Shown piece after piece: positions 24,745-34,421 of a stretch of DNA of 45,839 bases. The stretch is from ATZT02 sp964655115 (lineage in GTDB: Bacteria; Actinomycetota; Actinomycetes; S36-B12; UBA5976): positions 1 through 45,839 of the forward strand of contig CAZZKM010000006.1 in the NCBI GenBank assembly GCA_964655115.1, in the 5' to 3' direction. Below the pieces are notes generated by a model. That model was not told the origin of the DNA. It saw nothing but the letters and a program-made list of their open reading frames with translations, and made no database searches. The first letter of the stretch is position 1, and the number at the start of each line of letters is the position of its first letter. The position numbers and the translations under genes are program-made.

Positions 24745-26097
24745 ATGGACGATGCGCTTTTTGACGCAGAACCCATAGAAATTCCTGCGAACAATAAACA
24801 AGTAAAAGCTCCACTTGCTGCACGAATGCGACCAACTAACCTAGACGAGGTTGTTGGGCAATCTCAGATAACAAAAAAAGATTCACCTTTAAGAGCATTA
24901 CTCAATCCAAGTGATGAAAATAAATTAGCTGCAACTTCTTTAATCTTGTGGGGTCCACCTGGTAGTGGGAAAACCACTTTGGCTCATGTGGTTTCTAATT
25001 CAACTGGAAGATCTTTTGTTGAACTATCGGCAACTTCAAGTGGAGTAAAAGAGGTAAGAGAAGTCATTGATTTAGCAAGAAGAAGATTTGCAAGAGGAGT
25101 AGGAACAGTTCTTTTTATTGATGAAATACATAGATTTTCTAAATCACAACAAGATTCACTATTAGCAGGAGTAGAAGAAGGCTGGGTAACTTTAGTTGCG
25201 GCTACTACTGAAAATCCATCAGTTTCAATTAATTCAGCTTTAATGAGTAGATCTTTAGTTTTACCATTAAATCCCTTAACCCATGAAGATATTAAAGAGT
25301 TAATTGAAAGAGCAATTGTAAGTGAAAAAGGTTTAGCTAATAAATATCAAATTGAAGATTTGGCAATAGAACATATTTCCAAAGCAAGCGCTGGTGATGC
25401 TAGAAGAGCATTAATTTCTTTAGAAACTGCTGCTTTAGTTGCAGAAAGTGAAAGTAAAAATCAAATAAGTATTAAAAATGCAGAAACTGCTGTTCAAAGA
25501 GCAGCTCTTAGATATGACAAATCTGGGGATGAGCATTACAACGTAATCAGCGCTTTTATTAAAAGTGTTCGAGGAAGCGATGTTGATGCAGCAATTCATT
25601 ACCTTGCTCGAATGGTTGAATCAGGAGAAGATCCTAAATTTATTGCAAGAAGATTAGTAATTCTTGCTAGTGAAGATATAGGGATGGCAGATCCAAATGC
25701 ATTATCTGTGGCAGTTTCAGCCATGCAGGCAAGTCAATTAGTTGGTTGGCCAGAAGCAAGAATAATTCTTGCTCAAGCTGCAACATATTTATCTCTTGCT
25801 CCAAAATCAAATTCTGTTTATTTGGCAATTAATGAAGCCATAGAAGATGTGCGAAAAGGCGATTTTGGACAAGTTCCTTCACATTTAAAAGATGGTTCAT
25901 TAAGCGCTTCTCGCCAAACAGGTGCAGGAATTGGCTATAAATATGCACATGATTTTGAAGAAGGTGTGGCAAGTCAGCAATATTTGCCAGATAACTTGAA
26001 GAATAAGACTTATTACAAACCAGGAATTCGTGGAGCAGAACAACGCTTTAGCGAATTGTGGGAAAGAATTCGGCAAGTACTAAGGTCAGTTAAGTAA
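24745..26097 (+). CDS. rarA: Replication-associated recombination protein A (RarA/MgsA) AAA ATPase
   Basis: The 450-residue clamp-loader-like ATPase has Walker A GPPGSGKT at residues 70-77 and Walker B LFIDEIH around Asp126-Glu127. The C-terminal RarA region contains DPKFIARRLVILASEDIG and the terminal ...RGAEQRFSELWERIR. RarA acts at stalled replication forks and assembles as a tetramer. The length is normal. The ATG lies two bases after the aspS stop, without its own clear ribosome binding site, so coupled translation is likely. alaS follows after 25 bp. Confidence 0.93.
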   Translation: MDDALFDAEPIEIPANNKQVKAPLAARMRPTNLDEVVGQSQITKKDSPLRALLNPSDENKLAATSLILWGPPGSGKTTLAHVVSNSTGRSFVELSATSSGVKEVREVIDLARRRFARGVGTVLFIDEIHRFSKSQQDSLLAGVEEGWVTLVAATTENPSVSINSALMSRSLVLPLNPLTHEDIKELIERAIVSEKGLANKYQIEDLAIEHISKASAGDARRALISLETAALVAESESKNQISIKNAETAVQRAALRYDKSGDEHYNVISAFIKSVRGSDVDAAIHYLARMVESGEDPKFIARRLVILASEDIGMADPNALSVAVSAMQASQLVGWPEARIILAQAATYLSLAPKSNSVYLAINEAIEDVRKGDFGQVPSHLKDGSLSASRQTGAGIGYKYAHDFEEGVASQQYLPDNLKNKTYYKPGIRGAEQRFSELWERIRQVLRSVK

Positions 26098-26122
26098 CTA
26101 AATAGAAGCAAGAGGAAAGAAA

Positions 26123-28780
26123 ATGGATTCGGCAGAAATTAGACGCAGATTCTTAGATTTCTTTGAAAAAAATGGCCACACTGTTGTGCCTTCTGCTTCA
26201 TTAATTGCAAATGATCCAACTTTACTTTTAGTTAACGCTGGCATGGTTCCTTTCAAACCATATTTCTTAGGTGAAGCACCAGCCCCTTATAAAAGAGCAA
26301 CATCAGTTCAAAAATGTGTTAGAACTCTTGATATTGAAGAAGTTGGAAAAACCACAAGGCATGGATCATTTTTTCAAATGGCAGGAAATTTTTCTTTCGG
26401 TGATTATTTCAAAGAAGGTGCAATTACACTTGCCTGGAAATTATTGACCTCTTCGGTTAATGATGGAGGTTATGGATTTGATCCAGAAAAATTATGGGTC
26501 ACAATTTATTTAGACGATGAAGAAGCATTTGAAATTTGGAAAAACAAAGTAGGTTTACCAGAAAATAAAATTCAAAGAAGAGGTATGGCTGATAACTATT
26601 GGTCAATGGGAGTTCCTGGACCATGTGGGCCATGTTCTGAAATTTATTTTGATCGAGGTCCTGCTTATGGAAAAGAAGGAGGTCCAATTGCTGATGAAGA
26701 AAGATATTTAGAGGTTTGGAATTTAGTTTTCATGCAATATAACCGTGGCGAAGGTGGCACAAAAGAAAAATTTCCAATTTTAGGTGAGTTACCTGCAAAA
26801 AATATTGATACAGGAATGGGTCTTGAAAGAATGGCTGCTATTTTGCAAGGTGTTGACAATATTTATGAAATTGACACGACCAAAATAATTTTAGATAAAG
26901 CTACTGAAATTGTGGGTATAAAATATGGAGAAAATTTAAGTTCAGATGTTCGTTTACGAGTAGTAGCAGATCACACTAGAACTGCAGCATTTTTAATTGC
27001 TGACGGAGTTATTCCTGGTAATGAAGGAAGAGGATATGTTCTTCGTCGCATGATGCGAAGAGTTATTCGCAATATGCGAATTTTAGGAGCAGATAAACCA
27101 GTTATAAAAGATTTAATTGAAGCAAGTATTAAAGCCATGGGACCTCAATATCCTGAATTACAAAGTGACAAGGCAAGAATTTTAGAAATTGCAATTGGAG
27201 AAGAGTCAACTTTTACACAAACTTTAAAAACTGGAACTCAATTGTTTGAAGAATCTGTAACTGAATTAAAGAAGACAAAATCAAAAACACTTTCTGGAGA
27301 TAAAGTTTTTGAACTTCACGATACTTATGGATTTCCATTTGATTTAACTTTAGAGATGGCAGCTGAAAACAATGTAGAAATTGATGCTGATGGTTTTAAA
27401 AAATTAATGCAAGAACAAAAAAATAGAGCAAAACTTGATGCTAAAGAAAGAAAGCAAGGATTAGCAGATGCCCAACAATATAGAGTTCTTGCAGATCTTG
27501 CAGGCATTACTGAATTTATTGGTTACAGTGAAACAAAAAGTGAAGTGACCTTAAAAGGACTACTAAAAAATGGAGAAGTTTCGAAATCTGCAAATGAAGG
27601 TTCAAGTGTTGAATTTGTTTTAGACAGAACTCCTTTCTATGCAGAAGGCGGTGGTCAATTAGCAGATGCAGGAAAAGTAGTACTTGCAAATGGATGTGAA
27701 ATTCAAGTTGAAGATGTGCAGCAACCAGTTCCTGGTTTATTTGTCCATAGGGGAGTTGTTAAAAAAGGTGAGGTTGTAACAGGATCAAAAGCAATTGGTG
27801 AAGTTGATTTATTAAGAAGAAAAGCAATTTCTCGAGCTCACACTGCAACGCATTTAATTCATAAAGCTTTTCGTGAATTCCTGGGAGAGACCGCAACTCA
27901 GTTAGGAAGTGAAAATTCACCGGGAAGACTTCGTTTTGACTTTCCTTCACCAAAACCAGTTGATCAAAAAGTGTTACAAGATGTTGAACAAAGAGTTAAT
28001 GAAGTTTTGCTAAATGATTTATCTGTTAGTGCAAACTTGATGAGTCAAAATGATGCCAAAGCAATGGGAGCGATGGCTTTGTTTGGGGAAAAATATGGAG
28101 ATGTTGTACGAGTAATAAGTGTGGGAGATTGGGCTCACGAATTATGCGGTGGTACTCACGCCAGAAGATCAGCTCAGCTTGGATTAGTTAAATTTTTAAG
28201 TGAGTCAAGTATTGGTGCAGGGACTAGAAGAGTTGAAGCTTTAGTTGGAGCAGATGCATATCAATTCTTGGCCAGAGAGCATTTAATTGTTTCTAATTTG
28301 CAAGAAATGCTTAAAGGAAAAGCTGAAGAACTTCCAGAAAAAATTTCAAGTTTAATGCAAAAATTAAAAGATACTGAAAAAGAAATTGAAAAATTTAGAA
28401 AGAACCAAATTCTTTCAAATGTTTCAAAATACTTACAAAAGGGTCATGATTTAAACGGAATAAGAGTAATAAATTTCTATGTGGAGGAAGAAATTAACGC
28501 AGGTGATTTAAGAGATCTTGTAACTAATGTCAAAGGTCAATCTGGTACAGGTTCATCTGTAGTGGTTGCAGCATCAGTATTCGAAGAAAAAGTAAATGTT
28601 GTAGTTGCGGTCAATGAAGCTGGGCAAAAAATGAATCTAAACGCGGGAAATATTTTAAAGGAAATTTTGTCAAAACTTGAAGGAAAAGGTGGCGGAAAAG
28701 CAGATCTTGCCCAAGGTGCTGGAACTAAAACATTTGAGGCTAAATATGTAATTGAAAATATTGACGGGTTTATTAAATAA
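26123..28780 (+). CDS. alaS: Alanine-tRNA ligase
   Basis: The 885-residue enzyme contains all AlaRS modules. A class II catalytic core covers about residues 1-250 and a helical tRNA-recognition domain follows. The editing domain has HTATH at 573-577 and CGGTH at 675-679, the metal ligands that remove mis-attached serine and glycine. The DHHA1-type C-terminal domain includes GKGGGKADLAQGAG near 859-872. AGAGGAAAG upstream supports ATG 26123. It is followed by ruvX after five bases and then mltG, the common actinobacterial order. Confidence 0.97.
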   Translation: MDSAEIRRRFLDFFEKNGHTVVPSASLIANDPTLLLVNAGMVPFKPYFLGEAPAPYKRATSVQKCVRTLDIEEVGKTTRHGSFFQMAGNFSFGDYFKEGAITLAWKLLTSSVNDGGYGFDPEKLWVTIYLDDEEAFEIWKNKVGLPENKIQRRGMADNYWSMGVPGPCGPCSEIYFDRGPAYGKEGGPIADEERYLEVWNLVFMQYNRGEGGTKEKFPILGELPAKNIDTGMGLERMAAILQGVDNIYEIDTTKIILDKATEIVGIKYGENLSSDVRLRVVADHTRTAAFLIADGVIPGNEGRGYVLRRMMRRVIRNMRILGADKPVIKDLIEASIKAMGPQYPELQSDKARILEIAIGEESTFTQTLKTGTQLFEESVTELKKTKSKTLSGDKVFELHDTYGFPFDLTLEMAAENNVEIDADGFKKLMQEQKNRAKLDAKERKQGLADAQQYRVLADLAGITEFIGYSETKSEVTLKGLLKNGEVSKSANEGSSVEFVLDRTPFYAEGGGQLADAGKVVLANGCEIQVEDVQQPVPGLFVHRGVVKKGEVVTGSKAIGEVDLLRRKAISRAHTATHLIHKAFREFLGETATQLGSENSPGRLRFDFPSPKPVDQKVLQDVEQRVNEVLLNDLSVSANLMSQNDAKAMGAMALFGEKYGDVVRVISVGDWAHELCGGTHARRSAQLGLVKFLSESSIGAGTRRVEALVGADAYQFLAREHLIVSNLQEMLKGKAEELPEKISSLMQKLKDTEKEIEKFRKNQILSNVSKYLQKGHDLNGIRVINFYVEEEINAGDLRDLVTNVKGQSGTGSSVVVAASVFEEKVNVVVAVNEAGQKMNLNAGNILKEILSKLEGKGGGKADLAQGAGTKTFEAKYVIENIDGFIK

Positions 28781-28785
28781 CTATT

Positions 28786-29241
28786 GTGCGAAAAGGTATT
28801 CGATTAGCTCTAGATTATGGCGACAAAAGAATTGGTGTTGCAAAATCTGATGCTGATGGAATTTTGACTTTCCCGATTGCTACTTTAAAAAATTCAAAAG
28901 ATGTTTTTTTCAATATTTCAAATTTGATTTCAGAAACAAATTGTATAGAAATTTATATAGGTTTTCCAAAACATTTGTCTGGGGAAAAAGGAAGTAGTGT
29001 TTCTAAGGTAATTTCTTTTGCCCACGAATTATTTTCAAATACAGGTTTTTCAGATATCCGATTTATAGATGAAAGACTCACCACCTCAAGTGCATCCTCA
29101 GTATTACGTGAGAGTGGGTTAAGTGCCAAAGAACAAAAAGGTGTAATTGACCAACAAGCTGCCGTAGAAATATTAGAAATTGCGCTAGATTTTGAAAAGA
29201 GAAATAATAAAGTTCCAGGCGTATTTTTTAGGGAGGTTTAA
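28786..29241 (+). CDS. ruvX: RuvX/YqgF-family putative pre-16S rRNA nuclease
   Basis: The 151-residue RNase H-fold protein starts with RLALDYGDKRIGVAKSD; the first acidic residues are Asp10 and Asp13. It continues with IYIGFPKHLSGEKGS and FIDERLTTSSA, all standard YqgF blocks. Family members process the 5' end of 16S rRNA; a junction resolvase role was once proposed. The start is GTG 28786, five bases after alaS. The C-terminal end runs to 29241, and a purine-rich GGGAGG inside its last codons serves as the ribosome binding site of mltG. Confidence 0.92.
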   Translation: MRKGIRLALDYGDKRIGVAKSDADGILTFPIATLKNSKDVFFNISNLISETNCIEIYIGFPKHLSGEKGSSVSKVISFAHELFSNTGFSDIRFIDERLTTSSASSVLRESGLSAKEQKGVIDQQAAVEILEIALDFEKRNNKVPGVFFREV

Positions 29242-29242
29242 C

Positions 29243-30328
29243 GTGCCTTCTATTTTGGATGAATTCAAACGGGAAGAAGAAACTTACAAATCTGATTTAC
29301 ACCCTGCGCCCTATTTAAGAATTGGTTTAGTTATTTTCACGGTTCTTTTAGGAATTGTTATCTATTCATTTATTCCAAGTGGCAGTGTAAAAATTCTTGA
29401 TGGCCCTGGAGGCACCGGACCTGTTCAAGTAACCATTAATCCTGGAGCATCTTTAACTGAAATTGGAAAAGTTTTAGCAAATGCTGGAGTTGTTAAAAAT
29501 TATGCCGAGTTTGTTAGTGCAGCAGAAGACATTCCACAATCAAGTGCAATAGGTCCTGGAAAATATAACTTAATTAAAAGTATGGGCGCTAAAGAGGCAA
29601 TATTTGCTCTGTTAGATCCAGAAAGCAAAGTAAGCATCAAAGTAGTAATTCCTGAAGGTTCAAGATCAAGTTATGTTTTTGCAGCTGCAGCTCAAGCTCT
29701 GGGAGTATCAGTTGGTGATTTTGAAAGTCTTGCCAAAGATCCTAAAGATTTAGGACTTCCAGAATATGCAAATAACAATGTGGAAGGTTTTTTATATCCA
29801 GCAACTTATCGTTTCGATGAGGGGATAACTCCAAAGCAAGTTCTTCAAGAAATGATAAAAAGATTTCTTCAAGCAGCACAAGAGCAACAACTTGAAGCAA
29901 CTGCTAAAGCTAACGGCTTAAAACCTTATGAGGTAGTAATTATTGCAAGTATTATTGAAAAAGAAGTTGCCCCAATTGATCAACCAAAAGCAGCACAAAC
30001 AATTCTTAACCGTTTAGCAAAACCAATGAGATTACAACTTGATAGCACTCTAAATTATGAATTAAATTCAAACACCATAATTCTTACTGATGAGCAACTT
30101 CAACAAGATTCGCCTTACAACACTTATACCAACGATGGATTACCTCCAGGACCAATTTCTAATCCATCAGAAGCAGCCATCAATGCGGTGTTAAACCCAG
30201 AGGAGGGTGATTGGATTTATTGGGTGACTGTAAATCTTGACACCAAAGAAACTAAATTTTCAAACAACAACGATCAATTCTTAAAAGATAAACAAGAATT
30301 CTTACGTTGGTACAACCAGAATCAGTAA
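29243..30328 (+). CDS. mltG: Endolytic murein transglycosylase MltG
   Basis: The 361-residue membrane-anchored lytic transglycosylase sets glycan strand length during peptidoglycan synthesis. An N-terminal cytoplasmic segment is followed by one membrane helix at about residues 26-44. The YceG-like domain contains VEGFLYPATYRF, the catalytic-region IIASIIEKEV with Glu239, and LDSTLNYE. The frame is open upstream to an ATG at 29192 inside ruvX, but GTG 29243 has a perfect AGGGAGG at 29230-29236 and gives the expected N-terminus MPSILDEFKREEE, so I use it. aroE starts three bases after the stop. Confidence 0.93.
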   Translation: MPSILDEFKREEETYKSDLHPAPYLRIGLVIFTVLLGIVIYSFIPSGSVKILDGPGGTGPVQVTINPGASLTEIGKVLANAGVVKNYAEFVSAAEDIPQSSAIGPGKYNLIKSMGAKEAIFALLDPESKVSIKVVIPEGSRSSYVFAAAAQALGVSVGDFESLAKDPKDLGLPEYANNNVEGFLYPATYRFDEGITPKQVLQEMIKRFLQAAQEQQLEATAKANGLKPYEVVIIASIIEKEVAPIDQPKAAQTILNRLAKPMRLQLDSTLNYELNSNTIILTDEQLQQDSPYNTYTNDGLPPGPISNPSEAAINAVLNPEEGDWIYWVTVNLDTKETKFSNNNDQFLKDKQEFLRWYNQNQ

Positions 30329-30331
30329 GTT

Positions 30332-31129
30332 ATGAAACACGCTGGAGTTGCAGGTTATCCAATAGAACACTCTTTGTCCCCATTGATTCATAAAGCAGGT
30401 TACCTTACTTTAGGACTTGATTGGAATTATGAAAAGTATTTACTAAAAGAAGATGAATTATCAAATTTTGTAAATAATAGAGATAAGGATTTAGTTGGTC
30501 TTTCATTAACAATGCCATTAAAAGAAAAAGCAATTCAAATTTCAGATGTTGTTACAGAAATGGCTCAAAAGGTAACTAGCGCTAACACTTTAATCTTTAA
30601 AGAAGGCAAAATTTATTCCGGCAATACCGATATTTATGGCATCGTGCAAGCATTAAAAACAAATAAAAAATTGGATTTATCAAATCCAGCAATCATTGGC
30701 AGTGGAGCAACAGCTAGATCTTCAATTATGGCACTTAAGAATCTTGGAGCAAAAAATGTCGTGATTTGTGCCAGAAATGATTCAACTTCGATTCAAGTTA
30801 ATGATTTAGCAAATTCACTGGGATTAAAAAGCCAAATAATTAACTGGAGCGACTTAGCAAAGGCTATGAATGCTTCAACTTTGATTTCAACTTTGCCAAG
30901 TCAAGCTCTAGATAAATTTGCAGCGCTTGGTCCTGAAAATCCTGGAACACTATTAGATATTGCATACGACCCATGGCCTTCAAAAGTTGCATTGGAATGG
31001 ATCTTTCGCCGAGGTTTTGTCGTCTCAGGTTTAGAGATGCTTTTGCATCAAGCATGCATGCAATTTGAATTAATGACGGGGTTAAAAGCTCCGATAACTC
31101 AAATGAGGCAGGCATTATTTAAGAATTGA
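30332..31129 (+). CDS. aroE: Shikimate dehydrogenase
   Basis: The 265-residue enzyme reduces 3-dehydroshikimate with NADPH. Substrate-binding residues are visible: Ser14 and Ser16 in EHSLSP, Lys64 in LTMPLK, Asn85 in SANT and Asp100 in GNTD. The NADP-binding fold follows with GSGATARSS near residues 118-126. The C-terminus GLEMLLHQA is typical. The gene opens a shikimate block (aroE, prepilin peptidase, aroC, aroK, aroB, aroQ); aroA and the DAHP synthase gene are not in the window. Confidence 0.93.
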   Translation: MKHAGVAGYPIEHSLSPLIHKAGYLTLGLDWNYEKYLLKEDELSNFVNNRDKDLVGLSLTMPLKEKAIQISDVVTEMAQKVTSANTLIFKEGKIYSGNTDIYGIVQALKTNKKLDLSNPAIIGSGATARSSIMALKNLGAKNVVICARNDSTSIQVNDLANSLGLKSQIINWSDLAKAMNASTLISTLPSQALDKFAALGPENPGTLLDIAYDPWPSKVALEWIFRRGFVVSGLEMLLHQACMQFELMTGLKAPITQMRQALFKN

Positions 31130-31136
31130 GGATCAA

Positions 31137-31595
31137 TTGTTTTGGCAATACCTGATCCTCTTAAACACCGCATTTTTTGCAACGCTTCTTGCCATAATTG
31201 ACTATAAAACTCAATTGCTTCCTAATAAATGGGTATTTGCTCTCTTATTGAGTAATTTATTTTTAATATTATTTACTGATAATTTCACTATTTTACATCT
31301 GTTTAATTCAATTATTAAAGCATTTATTGTTTTTCTGTTTTATTTACTGATTTATTTTCTATCTAAAAAAACTTTTGGCTTAGGAGATGTTAAATATAGT
31401 TTTGCACTGACATTGCCACTTGTCTATTTCTATGATTTATCTCAAATAGTTTCTCTTCACTTTTGGGCATTTATTTTAGGGGGAGTGTTTTCAATTTACT
31501 TAATTATTTTTAAATCATTTAAGTCAAATCAAGCAATTGCATTTGGACCCTTTATGACAATTGCATATTTTTTATTTCTTGTGCTTAATTTATAG
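31137..31595 (+). CDS. Small prepilin leader peptidase (A24 family)
   Basis: The 152-residue polytopic membrane protein keeps both catalytic aspartates of type IV prepilin peptidases: Asp22 in IDYKTQLLPN and Asp84 in the GLGD motif. It lacks the N-terminal methylase domain, so it is of the compact type used with Flp/Tad-like or competence-like pilins. No pilin or assembly ATPase gene is in this window. The start is TTG 31137 with GAGGA at 31128-31132 overlapping the aroE stop. A peptidase gene just downstream of aroE also occurs in mycobacteria (Rv2551c), so the odd position is inherited. Confidence 0.85.
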   Translation: MFWQYLILLNTAFFATLLAIIDYKTQLLPNKWVFALLLSNLFLILFTDNFTILHLFNSIIKAFIVFLFYLLIYFLSKKTFGLGDVKYSFALTLPLVYFYDLSQIVSLHFWAFILGGVFSIYLIIFKSFKSNQAIAFGPFMTIAYFLFLVLNL

Positions 31596-31638
31596 GGTGA
31601 TGTATAACCAAGAGAGTTAATAATGAAACAATAGATGT

Positions 31639-32817
31639 ATGCTTCGATGGTTAACTGCAGGCGAATCACACGGTCCTGCACTCATTGCCACAATTGATGG
31701 CTTACCTGCTGGCATTGAAATTACTTCTCGAGAAATCCAAGATGAACTTGCTAGAAGAAGACTTGGAGTTGGCAGAGGAGCAAGACAAAAGTTTGAAAAA
31801 GATGAATTAGAAATATTAGGTGGAATTAGACACGGAGTTTCTATTGGTGCACCTATTGCTATAAAAATAAATAATTCCGAATGGCCAAAATGGCAAGAGG
31901 TCATGTCAGCCGATCCAGTTGCAGAAGAAGTTCTAAAAGATTTGGCTAGAAACGCACCACTTACAAAACCTAGACCAGGTCATGCTGATTTAGTTGGAAT
32001 GCAAAAATACGATTTTGAAGATGCAAGACCTGTTTTAGAAAGAGCAAGCGCCAGAGAAACAGCCGCAAGAGTTGCACTTGGATCTATTGCAAAGAAATTT
32101 CTTCAACAAATTTCAAATGTTGAAATTTTAAGTCACGTAGTTCAACTTGGAATGGTTAAAGCTCCTGAAGATTTATATCCAAGTCCAGGCAGTTTAAACC
32201 AAATTGATGATGATCCAGCACGTTGTTTTGATTTAGAAACTAGTAAAAAAATGCAAGCAGAAGTTGAAGCTGCGCATAAAGACGGAGACACTTTAGGTGG
32301 AGTAGTCGAAGTTTTGGTTTATAACTTGCCTCCAGGACTTGGTTCATATGTGCAACATGATCGAAAAATTGATGCCAAACTTGCTTACGCATTAATGAGT
32401 ATTCAAGCTATAAAAGGTGTTGAAATTGGTGATGGTTTCACAACTGCATCTAGGCGAGGTTCAAAGGCGCACGATGAAATTGTTAAAACTGAAAACGGAA
32501 TTAAACGATTGACTCATCGCGCAGGTGGTACTGAAGGTGGAATGACAACTGGCGAATTATTAAGAGTAAGAGCTGCCATGAAACCAATTTCAACAGTTCC
32601 AAAAGCATTACAAACTATAGACACAAAAACTGGAGAAGTTGCTAAGGCTCATAATCAAAGATCAGATGTGTGCGCTGTTCCTGCAGCTGGAGTAATTGCT
32701 GAATCAATGGTTGCATTAGTTCTTGCTGAGGCTTTCTTAGATAAATTTGGTGGAGATAGTGTTAATGAAACTAAGAGAAATATTAAAAACTATTTAGAAA
32801 ATTTAAAGGTCTACTAA
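31639..32817 (+). CDS. aroC: Chorismate synthase
   Basis: The 392-residue FMN-dependent enzyme converts EPSP to chorismate. The N-terminal MLRWLTAGESHGPAL, the internal ERASARETAARVALG and the ...HRAGGTEGGMTTGE signature are all present. The ATG at 31639 gives the canonical start; another ATG at 31635 is out of frame. No good ribosome binding site is seen. The 43-bp gap before it is the longest inside the aro block and could hold a promoter, though I see no clear one. Its product feeds PabB, encoded near the left end of the window, and aromatic amino acid synthesis. Confidence 0.96.
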   Translation: MLRWLTAGESHGPALIATIDGLPAGIEITSREIQDELARRRLGVGRGARQKFEKDELEILGGIRHGVSIGAPIAIKINNSEWPKWQEVMSADPVAEEVLKDLARNAPLTKPRPGHADLVGMQKYDFEDARPVLERASARETAARVALGSIAKKFLQQISNVEILSHVVQLGMVKAPEDLYPSPGSLNQIDDDPARCFDLETSKKMQAEVEAAHKDGDTLGGVVEVLVYNLPPGLGSYVQHDRKIDAKLAYALMSIQAIKGVEIGDGFTTASRRGSKAHDEIVKTENGIKRLTHRAGGTEGGMTTGELLRVRAAMKPISTVPKALQTIDTKTGEVAKAHNQRSDVCAVPAAGVIAESMVALVLAEAFLDKFGGDSVNETKRNIKNYLENLKVY

Positions 32818-32819
32818 AT

Positions 32820-33329
32820 ATGTCTCCCCGATTAATCTTTGTGGGAGCTCCCGGTTCAGGGAAAACGACCATTGGTAAGAAAGTTTCTGAAAAACTCCAA
32901 GTTGAATTTATCGATATTGATAATGAAATTGAAATGGATGAAAAAATCAGTATTTCTGAAATATTTATTCAAAAAGGTGAGGGCTATTTCAGAAAATTGG
33001 AAAAAGAGAAAATTGCTAAACTTTTAAATGAATTCAATGGAGTTTTGTCTTTAGGTGGCGGAGCTGTTTTAAATGAAGAAACTAGGCAAGCACTATCTAT
33101 TGCTCCAGTTGTTTGGTTAACTGTTTCTGCTCAAGAGGCGAGTAATCGAGTTGGATTGGGAGCTTCAAGACCTGTTTTGATGGGAAATGTTAGATCTAAA
33201 TTAGTGAAACTATTGGAAGAACGTACTCCGATGTATGAAGAAGTGGCAGACTGGCAAATTGATACTACAGATAAAAGTATTGAAGAGGTAGTCAATGAAG
33301 TTTTACTGCAAACTAGTGAGGTCAATTAA
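32820..33329 (+). CDS. aroK: Shikimate kinase
   Basis: The 169-residue P-loop kinase phosphorylates shikimate at O3. Walker A GAPGSGKT lies at residues 9-16, the shikimate-binding acidic residues at Asp32/Asp34 (FIDIDNEIE), and an FR pair (GEGYFRKLE) and the GGGAV loop follow. It starts two bases after aroC and ends exactly where aroB begins. As is usual in actinobacteria, it pairs with aroB. Confidence 0.95.
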   Translation: MSPRLIFVGAPGSGKTTIGKKVSEKLQVEFIDIDNEIEMDEKISISEIFIQKGEGYFRKLEKEKIAKLLNEFNGVLSLGGGAVLNEETRQALSIAPVVWLTVSAQEASNRVGLGASRPVLMGNVRSKLVKLLEERTPMYEEVADWQIDTTDKSIEEVVNEVLLQTSEVN

Positions 33330-34421
33330 ATGAGTTTGCATAAATCAATAACTGTTAGGGGAGATGTTGATTATCAAGTCCAAGTTGGCTTTGATCTATT
33401 AGATAATTTAAATGAAAATTTGCCGCAAAATGTGGACAAAGTTGCTTTAATTTTTCCTAAGGAAGTTTCAAAAACTGCTAAAAAAGTCCAAAAACAGTTA
33501 TCAAAACTTTCTTATAAAGTTATCGAAATTAAAATTCCAAGTGCAGAAAATGCAAAAAACATCAAAACAGTTGAAAAATGTTGGGATATTTTAGGTAAAA
33601 ATAAATTCTCTAGAACGGATTTAATAATTGGAATTGGAGGGGGTGCAACCACTGATTTAGCTGGATTTGTTGCAGCAACTTGGCTTAGAGGTATTAAATT
33701 TATAAGCATTCCAACAACTTTGTTGGGAATGGTTGATGCAGCTGTGGGTGGCAAAACGGGCATTAACTCCAAGTCGGGTAAAAATTTAATTGGCTCATTT
33801 CACAATCCTTCTTTTGTCTTATGCGATATCGAATCTTTAAAAACCTTAAAAAAGCACGATTTCTCAACTGGAATGGCAGAAGTTATCAAATGTGGATTTA
33901 TTCAAGACCCGCAAATTTTGGAAATAATTGAGAAATATCCAAATGAGTGTAAAACATTTGAAGGTATTGAAATTCCTGAATTAATTACCCGCTCTATTCA
34001 AGTTAAGGCAGATGTGGTGGGTAAAGATTTTAAAGAAATTTCAAGTTCAAAAACTGGCAGAGAAATACTAAATTATGGTCACACTTTAGGTCATGCCATT
34101 GAAAAAATTGAAAACTATAAATGGAGACATGGTGATGCTGTTTCAATTGGTATGGTTTATGCCGCAGAATTAGCGCATGCTCAAGGATTACTGAAAAAAG
34201 ATGTGGTTCAACGCCATAGAGATGTAGTAAATCTTTTCAAACTTCCAACCTCATATAAGAAAAAGAATTTCAAAAAACTTATTGAAATTATGGCTATTGA
34301 TAAAAAAACTCGATCTGGAAGGTTAAGATTTGTCGTGCTAGAAGATATTGCAAAACCAACTAGACTGGAAAATCCAACTTTTAAAGTCTTGAACCAAGCA
34401 TGGGAGAATATTTCTAAATGA
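33330..34421 (+). CDS. aroB: 3-dehydroquinate synthase
   Basis: The 363-residue NAD- and metal-dependent enzyme cyclises DAHP to 3-dehydroquinate. It has GGGATTDLAGFVAATWLRG at about residues 101-119 (nucleotide-binding site), the PTTLLGMVDAAVGGKTGIN block, and the metal-ligand region with HTLGHAIE and HGDAVSIGM. The ATG directly follows the aroK stop, and the TGA overlaps the aroQ ATG by four bases, so this part of the operon is translationally coupled. Confidence 0.96.
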   Translation: MSLHKSITVRGDVDYQVQVGFDLLDNLNENLPQNVDKVALIFPKEVSKTAKKVQKQLSKLSYKVIEIKIPSAENAKNIKTVEKCWDILGKNKFSRTDLIIGIGGGATTDLAGFVAATWLRGIKFISIPTTLLGMVDAAVGGKTGINSKSGKNLIGSFHNPSFVLCDIESLKTLKKHDFSTGMAEVIKCGFIQDPQILEIIEKYPNECKTFEGIEIPELITRSIQVKADVVGKDFKEISSSKTGREILNYGHTLGHAIEKIENYKWRHGDAVSIGMVYAAELAHAQGLLKKDVVQRHRDVVNLFKLPTSYKKKNFKKLIEIMAIDKKTRSGRLRFVVLEDIAKPTRLENPTFKVLNQAWENISK

